Shown one piece after another: positions 8,603-15,947 of a stretch of DNA of 44,135 nt. The DNA is from an uncultured Prevotella sp. (lineage in GTDB: Bacteria; Bacteroidota; Bacteroidia; Bacteroidales; Bacteroidaceae): positions 1-44,135 of the forward strand of contig CAJODF010000040.1 of assembly GCA_905233555.1 (NCBI GenBank). The letters are read 5' to 3'. Each line of letters starts with the position of its first letter. Positions within the stretch are counted from its first letter, which is position 1. The position numbers were made by a program, and so were the translations under genes. Below the pieces are notes generated by a model, which worked only from the letters and a program-made list of their open reading frames with translations, was not told the DNA's origin and ran no database searches.

Positions 8603-8827
8603 CGTTTTTCCTATTTATGAAAAATATTACCAATATTGTGTGTGTCTTTCTGTTATTCTCCAACCATCCCTTTATTCCCGTTCTTGTATTATTCTGCGTA
8701 AATCTCCCCTAATCCTGCACGCTGGCAGCGGGAATAGTTCAATCTGCCTCGATGAATAGTTCAATCCATGAGATTGCTACGTTCCCGCTCCAAGTGAGCA
8801 TAATTGCTATCCTCACCCTCAGCGACG
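8603..8827. other. Gene-free stretch with a predicted stem and a 13-bp direct repeat
   Basis: No credible ORF. GAATAGTTCAATC occurs at 8732-8744 and again at 8754-8766. AGCGGGAA (8727-8734) pairs with TTCCCGCT (8782-8789), and inside it CAATC (8740-8744) can pair with GATTG (8772-8776), giving a two-part stem. No TAnnTTTG box is evident directly upstream, so it is unclear whether the stretch is transcribed independently. Confidence 0.5.
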
Positions 8828-9010
8828 CCAGTACGCAGGTACGCCAGTACACCAGTTCTTTTGCATTTGTCGCAGGTGCAAATATTGTTTACATTATCTA
8901 TATATATTATAATAATATATTATTATTATAATATATATAGATATAAACAGGTATCCACACCACAACTAATTCACCATATGAACTGGTGTACTGGCGTACC
9001 TGCGTACTGG
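8828..9010. repeat. 183-bp nested inverted repeat with GTAC-phased arms
   Basis: Outer arms at 8828-8858 and 8980-9010 are perfect 31-bp reverse complements. GTAC occurs every 8 bp in both arms: 8831, 8839, 8847 on the left and 8988, 8996, 9004 on the right, with one more at 9012. An inner AT-only palindrome has perfect 22-bp arms at 8895-8916 and 8922-8943 around a 5-nt loop, extended by GTTTA (8887-8891) and TAAAC (8944-8948). No ORF, transposase or obvious target-site duplication is seen. It ends 15 bp from the stop codon of the minus-strand gene at 9026. Confidence 0.95.
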
Positions 9011-9025
9011 TGTACCTAGGACTCA

Positions 9026-9394
9026 TCACTTTGCCGCCCTCGTACTTATTTTCTTACCCTCTTTGCTCCAAGTATAGATCCATGCACCGTTCTTACTGGT
9101 GAACGTATCGCCAGCCACACCAAGGATCTCGCCCACAGAACCGGTACCAAAAGTATGCAGCCTCTTACCGTTCACATCATAGGTAATATAGAAAGCCGTA
9201 CCCTGTTTGATGATATAGAACGTGGAACTATAACCCTTCAGTTCGCCTTGACTGGTGCTGAGCGTCTTTATCTTCTTGCCGTTCTGGTCATAGATATAGT
9301 ACCAGTTCTTTGTTGTCTCGATATGGCTTATGCTCTGTGCCTGAAGGTTCGCTATAGATGATAGCAGAATGATGGATAATAACAGTTTCTTCAT
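9026..9394 (-). CDS. Small exported protein with three YxYDxNGKK-type repeats, function unknown
   Basis: A 122-aa protein with a signal peptide MKKLLLSIILLSSIANLQAQ. The mature ~100 residues contain three similar beta-hairpin-like units: WYYIYDQNGKKIKTL, FYITYDVNGKRLHTF and WIYTWSKEGKKIST. This resembles short WG-type repeat proteins, but I cannot assign a family. It lies 40 bp downstream of the HigA-like antitoxin on the same strand with no own TAnnTTTG box in the gap, so it may be read from the toxin-antitoxin promoter. A periplasmic or surface location follows from the signal peptide. Confidence 0.7.
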   Translation of the reverse strand: MKKLLLSIILLSSIANLQAQSISHIETTKNWYYIYDQNGKKIKTLSTSQGELKGYSSTFYIIKQGTAFYITYDVNGKRLHTFGTGSVGEILGVAGDTFTSKNGAWIYTWSKEGKKISTRAAK

Positions 9395-9434
9395 TTCAAT
9401 GATTCTTCTAAATGAAACACGGAGGGATATATTA

Positions 9435-9746
9435 TTACAACACTGTCAGGGTGATGCGCTTACCTAGTCCGGCAAAAATTCTGAATAGAGTGGACAATTG
9501 TACATCAGCATGGCCATTTTCCAACTTGGATATGTAACTTTTCTTGGTGCCAATCTTGTCTGCAAGTTCTTGTTGGGTGAGGCCGGCCAGGCGGCGCTGT
9601 TCTTTCAATGTCTCAGCCAGACAGAATGCTTCTGCTTCTGTCTCAAACGATGCACGTTCAGGGGTGCCCTGAGGGCCATATTCCTGATTGAGCAACTCAT
9701 CAAATGTTTCGCAATTCATGATTGCCTGTTTCTTCTCTTCTGTCAT
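9435..9746 (-). CDS. HigA-like XRE-family antitoxin
   Basis: A 103-aa protein with an HTH_3/XRE domain in the C-terminal two-thirds: EQRRLAGLTQQELADKIG, TKKSYISKLENGHADVQLS, then LFRIFAGLGKRITLTVL. The N-terminal 45 residues (MTEEKKQAIMNCETFDELL onward) are typical of antitoxins that wrap a RelE-fold toxin. Its ATG overlaps the toxin stop by 4 bp (ATGA), so toxin precedes antitoxin as in HigBA systems. It probably neutralises the toxin and represses the shared promoter through the palindrome at 10131-10148 (inference from family and position). Confidence 0.88.
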   Translation of the reverse strand: MTEEKKQAIMNCETFDELLNQEYGPQGTPERASFETEAEAFCLAETLKEQRRLAGLTQQELADKIGTKKSYISKLENGHADVQLSTLFRIFAGLGKRITLTVL

Positions 9747-10093
9747 TTCTTATTCTCCTTTTCCTTAAAATATTCTCTCTTAATTGCTTCTGCGTGTCGG
9801 ATCTCCTTGGGAGGAGTCTTCTGGCTTTTCTTCTGAAAACCATTGAACAGTACCACGATGGCTCCTTCGTTAAAGCAACAGAATATTCTGTATATATTGC
9901 TTTCTAACTCTATACGGATTTCGTAGATACCGTCTGTTCCTTCGATAATCCTAAAGAACTTCGCTGGGATTATTCGCTGTGTCTCTATCAGTTTTAGAAC
10001 CTTATTGATTTTGTCTCTTACCTCAAAGGTCTGGGCGACATAGAATTCTTTGTAGTAGTTCTTAAACAATTTGATGTTTCGAATCTTCTCCAT
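9743..10093 (-). CDS. HigB-like RelE/ParE-superfamily toxin (phage Gp49-like)
   Basis: A 116-aa basic protein. The order of elements matches Gp49-like HigB toxins: an N-terminal helix (LFKNYYKEFYVAQTF), VRDKINKVLKLIETQ, a central FFRIIEGTDGIYEIRIELESN strand pair and then IYRIFCCFNEGAIVVLFNGF with QKKSQKTP downstream. These toxins are ribosome-dependent mRNA interferases acting in the cytoplasm. It overlaps the antitoxin by 4 bp. The start at 10093 follows a GGAGG-like stretch (minus strand 10105-10101), unusual in this genome type, though one of two candidate promoters would start transcription downstream of it. Confidence 0.85.
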   Translation of the reverse strand: MEKIRNIKLFKNYYKEFYVAQTFEVRDKINKVLKLIETQRIIPAKFFRIIEGTDGIYEIRIELESNIYRIFCCFNEGAIVVLFNGFQKKSQKTPPKEIRHAEAIKREYFKEKENKK

Positions 10094-10106
10094 GCTAATT
10101 CCTCCG

Positions 10107-10148
10107 CAAAGTTAACGAATTAATGAACAATCTCCAAATTTTTGGAGA
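10107..10148 (-). promoter_or_regulatory. higBA-type promoter with palindromic operator over the -33 element
   Basis: On the minus strand, TTTG (10138-10135), a 20-bp spacer and TAACTTTG (10114-10107) form a promoter just ahead of the toxin ATG at 10093. A perfect dyad, TCTCCAAA-tt-TTTGGAGA (10131-10148), covers the -33 TTTG, where a bound HigA would exclude polymerase. Confidence 0.7.
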
Positions 10149-10233
10149 GAAAACTGCTGATTCGATACAAATTTTTGCTTTTTGTTCTTTCATAAGCATC
10201 AAAATTTAAAAGTTATACATCTGATTTCGCTTG

Positions 10234-10265
10234 CAAAGATATATACAATAAATGAAACGACCAAA
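10234..10265 (-). promoter_or_regulatory. Second, upstream candidate promoter for the toxin-antitoxin unit
   Basis: Minus-strand TTTG (10265-10262), 20-bp spacer and TATCTTTG (10241-10234). It would give a leader of about 135 nt that includes the 10131-10148 palindrome as an RNA hairpin and the GGAGG-like stretch. Confidence 0.5.
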
Positions 10266-10315
10266 TAATTTGAGGAAACTTTTCGTTTTTGTGCATTATT
10301 TCAAGAGAAAAGTGT

Positions 10316-10323
10316 TATCTTTG
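10316..10323 (+). promoter_or_regulatory. Promoter -7 box (TATCTTTG) for aldose epimerase-aat
   Basis: TATCTTTG lies 29 bp before the ATG at 10353. A TTTG at 10288-10291 gives a 24-bp spacer, somewhat long. The stretch 10094-10352 is otherwise only this divergent regulatory region. Confidence 0.55.
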
Positions 10324-10352
10324 CAATCTCAAAGCGAAATAAGTGAACAACT

Positions 10353-11207
10353 ATGATAGAACTGAGAAATGATGTATTGGCGATAAGGGTCGCTGAGATG
10401 GGAGCAGAACTCCAGAGTGTGAAGGACAGTGAGGGTAGGGAGTATATGTGGCAGGCTGGGGAGCAGTGGCCTAGGCATTCGCCCATCTTGTTTCCTATCG
10501 TTTGTAGTGTGAACAACAATACCTACGTGGTGGATGGTAAGTCGTATCATCTGCCTCGTCATGGGTTTGCCCGTGATACGGAGTTTACTGTGATTAGTCA
10601 GACGGACGAGAAGGTGACACTGGCTCTGCATGAGTCGGAGGAATCGTTGAAGGTGTATCCCTATCGTTTCAACCTTGCCATCACCTATCGCTTGGAAGGT
10701 AACAAGATTCACGTGATCTGGCATGTGGAGAATACGGACAGTCAGGAGATCCATTTCCAGATTGGCGGACATCCTGCCTTTAACGTGCCAAGTGGTAAAT
10801 TGGAGGGCATCATCAAACTGGACAATGAAGAACCGATGGATGCCTTGAAGAGTTATGCCGACGGCAGTCACGACATGGTGGAGGTGCCTTTGGAGGCAGA
10901 TATGGGTATTCTGGAAATCAGCAACAACTTCTTCCGCAATGATTCCGTGAAGGTTCACAAGAGTCAGACGCGTCGTGCTATGCTGATGGATACCAATGGC
11001 GAGCCTGCTGTGACGGTGGATTACAAGACACCCGTCTGCGCTTTTTGGAGTCCATACGGCAAACAGGCTCCCTTCGTCTGTATAGAACCATGGTACGGCA
11101 TTGGCGACCCCAGAGACTTCAAGGGGGAGTTTAAGGATAAGCCCCTGATGAACCATTTGCAGCCCGGGGCCTCATTCATGAGCAGATATACCATCACGAT
11201 AGGGTGA
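10353..11207 (+). CDS. Aldose 1-epimerase family protein (LacX-like)
   Basis: A 284-aa cytoplasmic protein of the galactose-mutarotase-like fold. Features typical of the LacX-like branch: MGAELQSVKDSEGREYMWQ near residue 14, SPILFPIVCSVNNNTY, LPRHGFARDTEF with a conserved catalytic-type His, IGGHPAFNVP with a second His, and CIEPWYGIGD near the C-terminus with the conserved Glu. These enzymes interconvert alpha and beta anomers of hexoses; the exact sugar is unknown. It is followed by aat after 21 bp on the same strand, probably one transcript. Confidence 0.85.
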   Translation: MIELRNDVLAIRVAEMGAELQSVKDSEGREYMWQAGEQWPRHSPILFPIVCSVNNNTYVVDGKSYHLPRHGFARDTEFTVISQTDEKVTLALHESEESLKVYPYRFNLAITYRLEGNKIHVIWHVENTDSQEIHFQIGGHPAFNVPSGKLEGIIKLDNEEPMDALKSYADGSHDMVEVPLEADMGILEISNNFFRNDSVKVHKSQTRRAMLMDTNGEPAVTVDYKTPVCAFWSPYGKQAPFVCIEPWYGIGDPRDFKGEFKDKPLMNHLQPGASFMSRYTITIG

Positions 11208-11228
11208 CGAAAGCATAAAGACATAGCG

Positions 11229-11864
11229 ATGGCGGTGTTTCAATTGGATAATAACCTCTGGTTTCCGGATCCTTATCAGGGTGAGGAAGACGGGTTGGTG
11301 GCTATAGGTGGTGACCTGTCGGTTGACCGTCTGTTACTGGCCTATTCGAACGGTTACTTCCCCTGGTTCTCGTTCCGTCATCAGAAGGAACCGCTATGGT
11401 ACTGTCCCTTGCAGCGCTTCGTCATCTTCCCTAATGAGATTCATATCAGTCATACGATGCAGCAGTTCATCAACAGAAACATTCTGAAACCCACCATTAA
11501 TCAGGATTTCGAGGGTGTGATCCGAGGTTGTGCCACAGCGCAGAACCGCAATCAGGAGGATGGTGCTTGGCTGGGGCCTGACATCATCGAAGCCTATACG
11601 GAACTGCATCGTCAGGGCTTTGCTGCCAGTGTCGAAGTGTGGCAGGATGATAAACTGGTGGGAGGCCTCTATGGCGTGAACCTTGGCGCCTCGTTTTTTG
11701 GCGAGAGTATGTTCTCGTTGGTGCCCAATGCCTCAAAACTGGCCCTCATCCACCTGGCCCGTATGTTCGAAATATTAGGAGGGCGGCTTATCGACTGTCA
11801 GTTCGAAACGCCGCACCTCCGTTCTATGGGTGGTAGGTACATCAATATCATCAAGAAGCCTTAA
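11229..11864 (+). CDS. aat: Leucyl/phenylalanyl-tRNA--protein transferase
   Basis: A 211-aa enzyme that transfers Leu or Phe from tRNA to proteins with N-terminal Arg or Lys, marking them for ClpS/ClpAP degradation (N-end rule). It has the family signatures: FPDPYQGEEDGLVAIGGDLS at the start, YFPWFS, PLWYCPLQR, GAWLGPDIIEAY, VGGLYGVNLGASFFGESMFS in the GNAT-like domain, and DCQFETPHLRSMGG near the C-terminus. Length is normal. Its stop codon is interlocked with that of convergent cydB: the TTAA at 11861-11864 holds both. Confidence 0.96.
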   Translation: MAVFQLDNNLWFPDPYQGEEDGLVAIGGDLSVDRLLLAYSNGYFPWFSFRHQKEPLWYCPLQRFVIFPNEIHISHTMQQFINRNILKPTINQDFEGVIRGCATAQNRNQEDGAWLGPDIIEAYTELHRQGFAASVEVWQDDKLVGGLYGVNLGASFFGESMFSLVPNASKLALIHLARMFEILGGRLIDCQFETPHLRSMGGRYINIIKKP

Positions 11865-13009
11865 TAGGCGTGGTCGCTGTTGATCTCGTCCTTGTCGAGT
11901 TTCTTGGCGTCGATGGCGCGCCAGGCATAGACGATGTAGGCCAGCACGAAGGGCACCAGTAGCGAAACATAGAACATCGTACGCAGCGTGAACTCACTCG
12001 AACAGGAGTTGGAGAGTGTCAGTGAACTCTGCAAGTCGGCTGTTGAGGGATAGTAGGCAGTGTTATTCCAGGCGCAGCAGAGCAACAGGGCGAGGACGGT
12101 AAGAACCGTGCCGATGCCAGCAGGCCAGATGCCACTGATGTAATCCTTCGAGACGATGGTCTTGCCGATACCGAAAAGCACCAACACCACACCGATGAGG
12201 AGCAAGATAAGCAGATACCACATCTCGATGAAGTTGTTGAAGTACTTATAAGGCTCCATGAAGATCTCACCCGTCTCTGGATTGACAGCAAAGCCCTCCT
12301 TCAACAACAGGTGGACGAGATACGCCACGAAGAGCACGACGAAAGGTACGGCAGCGCCAATCAATCGCACACTGCCACGAGAGCGGATATCCTCGTCGTT
12401 GACATTGTTTATCACGTAGAGGATGCCTAAGACACGAGCCAGGAAGGCCACAGCGAAGCCAAGAACCAGTACCCAGGGATTGAGCAAGGCATCCAGACCA
12501 TGGGAGGCATTGGCCCAACGACTGATGATAGGTGTGATGGCACCAGCGTCGATGAGATTATTCTTCTCGATGATGAAGTTCGAGCCCTCGAAGAAGGTGG
12601 CAACGGCACCACCCAGCAGCAGCGGGCCTACGATACCGTTCAGGGTCAGGAAGAACTGGAAGGTCTTCGGGCCGAGGAAGTTGCCGATCTTGTTCTGGAA
12701 CTCGTAACTGACGGCCTGGAGCACGAACGTGAAGAGGATGATCATCCAGAGCCAGTAGGCACCTCCGAAACTCGTCGAGTAGAAGAGTGGGAAGCTCGCG
12801 AAGAAAGCGCCTCCGAAGGTGACGAGGGTGGTGAAGGTGAACTCCCACTTACGACCTGTAGAGTTATAGACGAGGCGTCGGCCTTCTTCTGTCCAGCCCA
12901 GACTGCGGGCCATGGAGTTGGCACCCTGCACAAATAATAGGAACACTAATATCGCACCAAGGAGTGATACGATGAAACACCAGTAGTGTTGTAAGAATTC
13001 GTATGTCAT
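11861..13009 (-). CDS. cydB: Cytochrome bd quinol oxidase subunit II
   Basis: A 382-aa membrane protein of the CydB family. It starts MTYEFLQHYWCFIVSLLGA and then has FVQGANSMA, the usual first helix of bacteroidal CydB, followed by further hydrophobic segments. CydB packs against CydA and helps form the oxidase that reduces O2 to water with menaquinol. Its ATG overlaps the cydA stop by 4 bp, so translation is coupled. The C-terminal tail is charged (KKLDKDEINSDHAY) and cytoplasmic. In a gut-type anaerobe this oxidase usually serves oxygen scavenging and nanaerobic respiration. Confidence 0.95.
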   Translation of the reverse strand: MTYEFLQHYWCFIVSLLGAILVFLLFVQGANSMARSLGWTEEGRRLVYNSTGRKWEFTFTTLVTFGGAFFASFPLFYSTSFGGAYWLWMIILFTFVLQAVSYEFQNKIGNFLGPKTFQFFLTLNGIVGPLLLGGAVATFFEGSNFIIEKNNLIDAGAITPIISRWANASHGLDALLNPWVLVLGFAVAFLARVLGILYVINNVNDEDIRSRGSVRLIGAAVPFVVLFVAYLVHLLLKEGFAVNPETGEIFMEPYKYFNNFIEMWYLLILLLIGVVLVLFGIGKTIVSKDYISGIWPAGIGTVLTVLALLLCCAWNNTAYYPSTADLQSSLTLSNSCSSEFTLRTMFYVSLLVPFVLAYIVYAWRAIDAKKLDKDEINSDHAY

Positions 13010-14649
13010 AGTTCTGGTCCTTTCTTGATTTGTTTGAGTAAGATGTTGATTTCCACTGCCAGCATCGTGGAGAAGAGGATGAGGAAGAGGATGAAGGTGA
13101 GGGCGACGCTGCCGGCATTGAGGTCAGAGACGGCAGCCCAGGTGGGCAGCATGTCCTGAATGGTCCAGGGCTGGCGTCCGAACTCTGCCACGAGCCATCC
13201 GCACTCAGAGGCGATATAGGCCAGAGGTACGAGGACGATGGCAGTCCAATAGTGCCACGAAGGCAGACCAGTGAGTTGCTTAGGAGCATCGGCCATCGTC
13301 TCTGGTAACAGTCCGATGGTGGCCAGCAGACGACGTGTGAAGACTGACAGGAACGGAATGTTGTACATCAGCAGCAACATCACGAGGAAGTAGAGGATAA
13401 AGACACACCCCAGTCCCACCATGATGCGGAATGCCCAGAAATTAACAGGGATGAAAGGCACGATGTCGTTCTTGTCCTTGATATAGCCGTAGCCGAAATA
13501 TTGCATATTCTCCTGTAACACCTTTAGGTGATCGGCGGCAATCGAACCGTCATCGCTAGAGTTGAATTTCGCCTGACGATAGGCTGCAAGGGCTTCGATA
13601 GCCTTCTTGCCTCGTGCGATCTTCTCATCGACAGAGGGTTCTACGGTACCATCGGGTTTGGTGTAGCCGTTGAGGATATCGTTGATGCCTGGCACATAGC
13701 CATGGATATCGTTGGTGGCCATGAATGAGAGGGCGTAGGGCATCTCCAACTTCAGGGGGGCAGCCTCCTCGTTGGCGTAGTCAGGCTGACAGAAGGGATT
13801 CACCCAGGCGATGGCTGTCAGTCCCTGATCCTCACCACCGTTATAGAGGGCCTCCATCGCAGCCAGTTTCATGGGCTGTACTTCACCCACGCTCTGGGCC
13901 GACTTATGACCTGTGGCACCAGCCAGTATAGCAGCAATCAGACCTACCCACACACCGATTTTCAGGCTCTCTGTGGCGAGTTTCACCTCGCGGTTCTTCA
14001 TCAGATACCAGCAGCAGACGGCCACGCAGAAAATAGCGCCAATGATCCATGAAGAGATCACCGTGTGACAGAACTTGTCGATGGCGAAGGGGGAGAGGGC
14101 TACTTCTGCAAATGAAACCATCTCGTTACGCATGGTGTCAGGATTGAACTCACAACCTACGGGATACTGCATCCACGCATTAGCCACGAGAATCCACCAG
14201 GCGGAAATGGTGGCTCCTAAGCCAGTGAGCCACGTCGAGGCGAGGTGGAAGCCTGGTGATACCTTCTTCCAGCCGAAGAACATCACAGCCACGAAAGTAC
14301 TCTCCATAAAGAAGGCCACGATGCCCTCCACAGCCAGGGGCGCTCCGAAGATGTCGCCCACGAACCAGGAGTAGTTCGACCAGTTGGTACCAAACTCGAA
14401 TTCGAGGATGATACCTGTGGCAACACCCATCGCGAAGTTGATACCGAAGAGTTTCTGCCAGAATTTCGCCGCATTCTTCCAGAACTCGTCGCGAGTACGA
14501 TAGTACTTGGTTTCGACGATGCCCATGATAACGGCCAGTCCCAGTGTAAGTGGGACGAACAGCCAGTGATAGATTGCCGTGAGTGCAAACTGCGCTCGTG
14601 ACCAGTCGATGGTTCCGGCATCAATGTTTAGATAGAGATTTTGTAGCAT
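13006..14649 (-). CDS. cydA: Cytochrome bd quinol oxidase subunit I
   Basis: A 547-aa CydA. The heme-ligand His28 lies in FALTAIYHWLFVPLT, the second conserved His in DKFCHTVISSWIIG, and the quinol-site GRQPW motif in the C-terminal half (EFGRQPWTIQDMLP). A loop of about 100 residues (GGEDQGLTAIAWVNPF through ADHLKVLQ) lies between the middle helices, longer than the Q-loop of many homologs but common in Bacteroidetes. The protein binds hemes b558, b595 and d and oxidises quinol at the periplasmic face. It lies between the DUF4492 gene and cydB on one transcript. Confidence 0.96.
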   Translation of the reverse strand: MLQNLYLNIDAGTIDWSRAQFALTAIYHWLFVPLTLGLAVIMGIVETKYYRTRDEFWKNAAKFWQKLFGINFAMGVATGIILEFEFGTNWSNYSWFVGDIFGAPLAVEGIVAFFMESTFVAVMFFGWKKVSPGFHLASTWLTGLGATISAWWILVANAWMQYPVGCEFNPDTMRNEMVSFAEVALSPFAIDKFCHTVISSWIIGAIFCVAVCCWYLMKNREVKLATESLKIGVWVGLIAAILAGATGHKSAQSVGEVQPMKLAAMEALYNGGEDQGLTAIAWVNPFCQPDYANEEAAPLKLEMPYALSFMATNDIHGYVPGINDILNGYTKPDGTVEPSVDEKIARGKKAIEALAAYRQAKFNSSDDGSIAADHLKVLQENMQYFGYGYIKDKNDIVPFIPVNFWAFRIMVGLGCVFILYFLVMLLLMYNIPFLSVFTRRLLATIGLLPETMADAPKQLTGLPSWHYWTAIVLVPLAYIASECGWLVAEFGRQPWTIQDMLPTWAAVSDLNAGSVALTFILFLILFSTMLAVEINILLKQIKKGPEL

Positions 14650-14661
14650 AATTATTGGGTT

Positions 14662-14883
14662 TTAAGGAATTGCGCGTTCTGTCAGTTCTGTAGCCACATA
14701 GCCGGCTTCGTCGCCCTTGGCATTCTGTTTCAGGAAGTTGGGAAAGAAGAATATCTTCAGTACGACGAAAATGATAAACAGTTTGATGAGGATAATCGCC
14801 CACAACGTCCGTCCAAGACGCATGGAACGGAAACCGTCGTAGTAGAGGTCGAAGACCCTGTGTAAAAAACTATTCTGTCGCAT
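14662..14883 (-). CDS. DUF4492 family small membrane protein of the cyd operon
   Basis: A 73-aa protein with one membrane segment (LWAIILIKLFIIFVVLKIFFF) after a basic N-terminal stretch (FYLYY-like, DLYYDGFRSMRLGRT). Small DUF4492 proteins precede cydA in many Bacteroidetes and Campylobacterota. The constant link suggests a small accessory subunit or assembly factor for the oxidase, in the way CydX serves E. coli; this is inference. It is the first gene after the promoter and lies 12 bp upstream of cydA. Confidence 0.85.
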   Translation of the reverse strand: MRQNSFLHRVFDLYYDGFRSMRLGRTLWAIILIKLFIIFVVLKIFFFPNFLKQNAKGDEAGYVATELTERAIP

Positions 14884-14937
14884 AGGCCTTGCTATCAGAA
14901 AGATGTTCTTTTAATAAAAGCGAACTAGTTTCAGCGG

Positions 14938-14969
14938 CAAATATAGTATAATTCTGTGAAATGGCCAAA
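14938..14969 (-). promoter_or_regulatory. Promoter of DUF4492-cydAB
   Basis: Minus-strand TTTG (14969-14966), exact 20-bp spacer and TATATTTG (14945-14938). The leader would be about 48 nt. It is divergent from the promoter of the coiled-coil gene. Confidence 0.7.
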
Positions 14970-14985
14970 CAAATGTGAAAAAAAA

Positions 14986-15016
14986 TTGGGAGTTTCAGTA
15001 AAAATAAGTACCTTTG
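14986..15016 (+). promoter_or_regulatory. Promoter of the coiled-coil/efflux unit
   Basis: TTG at 14986-14988, 20-bp spacer and TACCTTTG at 15009-15016, about 29 bp before the ATG at 15045. Confidence 0.7.
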
Positions 15017-15044
15017 CAGCCGAATTTATCGATAAAGAAAGAAT

Positions 15045-15917
15045 ATGAAGAAAGTATTGGTGCCACTGATGGCAGTGGTTATACTTGCCTTGATAGCCGG
15101 GGCTGCATGGCTCTTTATGGACTTGCAACAGCAAAAACAGGTGAATAAGGACATGCAGGAACTGGCAGAACTCGACAAGCAGGAGATGGAGAACGAGTAC
15201 GAGCGCTTCGCCTTGCAGTATAGTGAGATGAAGACGCAGATCAACAACGACTCCATCGTGGAGCAGTTGACGCAGGAGCAGATGAAGACCCAGCGCCTCT
15301 TGGAGGAGTTGAAAAGGGTCAAGGCTGATGATGCCCGTGAGATTACGCGTCTGAAAAAGGAACTCGCCACTGTGCGTGAAGTGCTTCGCAGTTACATCAT
15401 CCAGGTGGATTCGCTGAACCGTCTGAATGAGAGTTTGAAGGAGGAGAACAGTCGGGTGAATGCCGAACTGGAACAGCGTACGGCCGAGGTGGCTGGTCTG
15501 AGTAGTGAGAAGGCTTCGCTCTCAGAGAAAGTCGCTATTGCCGCCCAACTCGACGCGACGAACATTAGTCTCTCGCTGTTGAACAAACGCGACAAACCTA
15601 CGAAGAAACTGAAGGACACCAAGAAGATGCAAGTCAGTTTTACCATCACGAAGAACGTGACGGCCTCGAACGGAAACCGTACCGTCTATGTGCGTATCCA
15701 GAATCCTGGCGGCAACACTCTCAGTGGGGGCGGCTCGTTCCCCTATGAGAACAGAAACCTGCAGTACTCGATGAAGAAGACCATCGAATATACGGGTGAG
15801 GAAGTGACGGTGAACACCTATTGGGATGTCTCCCAGATGCTCGAGGGCGGACAGTACCGTGTCAGTATCTTTGCCGATGGTAATATGATTGGATCCAGAA
15901 CGTTCAACTTCGAGTAA
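15045..15917 (+). CDS. Membrane-anchored coiled-coil protein, function unknown
   Basis: A 290-aa protein with one N-terminal membrane anchor (VLVPLMAVVILALIAGAAWLF written in part: VILALIAGAAW), then a long charged coiled coil from about residue 25 to 170 rich in Glu, Lys and Leu (EEQ/KELATVREVLRSY-type heptads). The last ~90 residues are a beta-rich domain (MQVSFTITKNVTASNGN, then VYVRIQNPGGNTLSG, and ending GSRTFNFE). I do not recognise a named family. The topology suggests an anchor with a periplasmic coiled coil and a terminal binding domain. It precedes TolC by 30 bp, joined by an A-rich repeat tract, so it may be a partner of the efflux system (inference). Confidence 0.7.
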   Translation: MKKVLVPLMAVVILALIAGAAWLFMDLQQQKQVNKDMQELAELDKQEMENEYERFALQYSEMKTQINNDSIVEQLTQEQMKTQRLLEELKRVKADDAREITRLKKELATVREVLRSYIIQVDSLNRLNESLKEENSRVNAELEQRTAEVAGLSSEKASLSEKVAIAAQLDATNISLSLLNKRDKPTKKLKDTKKMQVSFTITKNVTASNGNRTVYVRIQNPGGNTLSGGGSFPYENRNLQYSMKKTIEYTGEEVTVNTYWDVSQMLEGGQYRVSIFADGNMIGSRTFNFE

Positions 15918-15940
15918 AAAGTGAAAAAGTAAGTAAATAG
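15915..15940 (+). repeat. A-rich tandem tract (AAAAAGTG/AAAAAGTA) before tolC-like gene
   Basis: The tract begins with the TAA stop of the coiled-coil gene (15915-15917) and continues as two 8-bp units and a decayed AGTAAATAG part, up to a few bases before the ATG at 15948. Confidence 0.65.
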
Positions 15941-15947
15941 ATAGTCT

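Noticed and set aside
8804..9019. 71-aa ORF across the large inverted repeat
   Set aside because: Its sequence is produced by the repeat arms and the AT palindrome; no signal for translation and no protein-like pattern.
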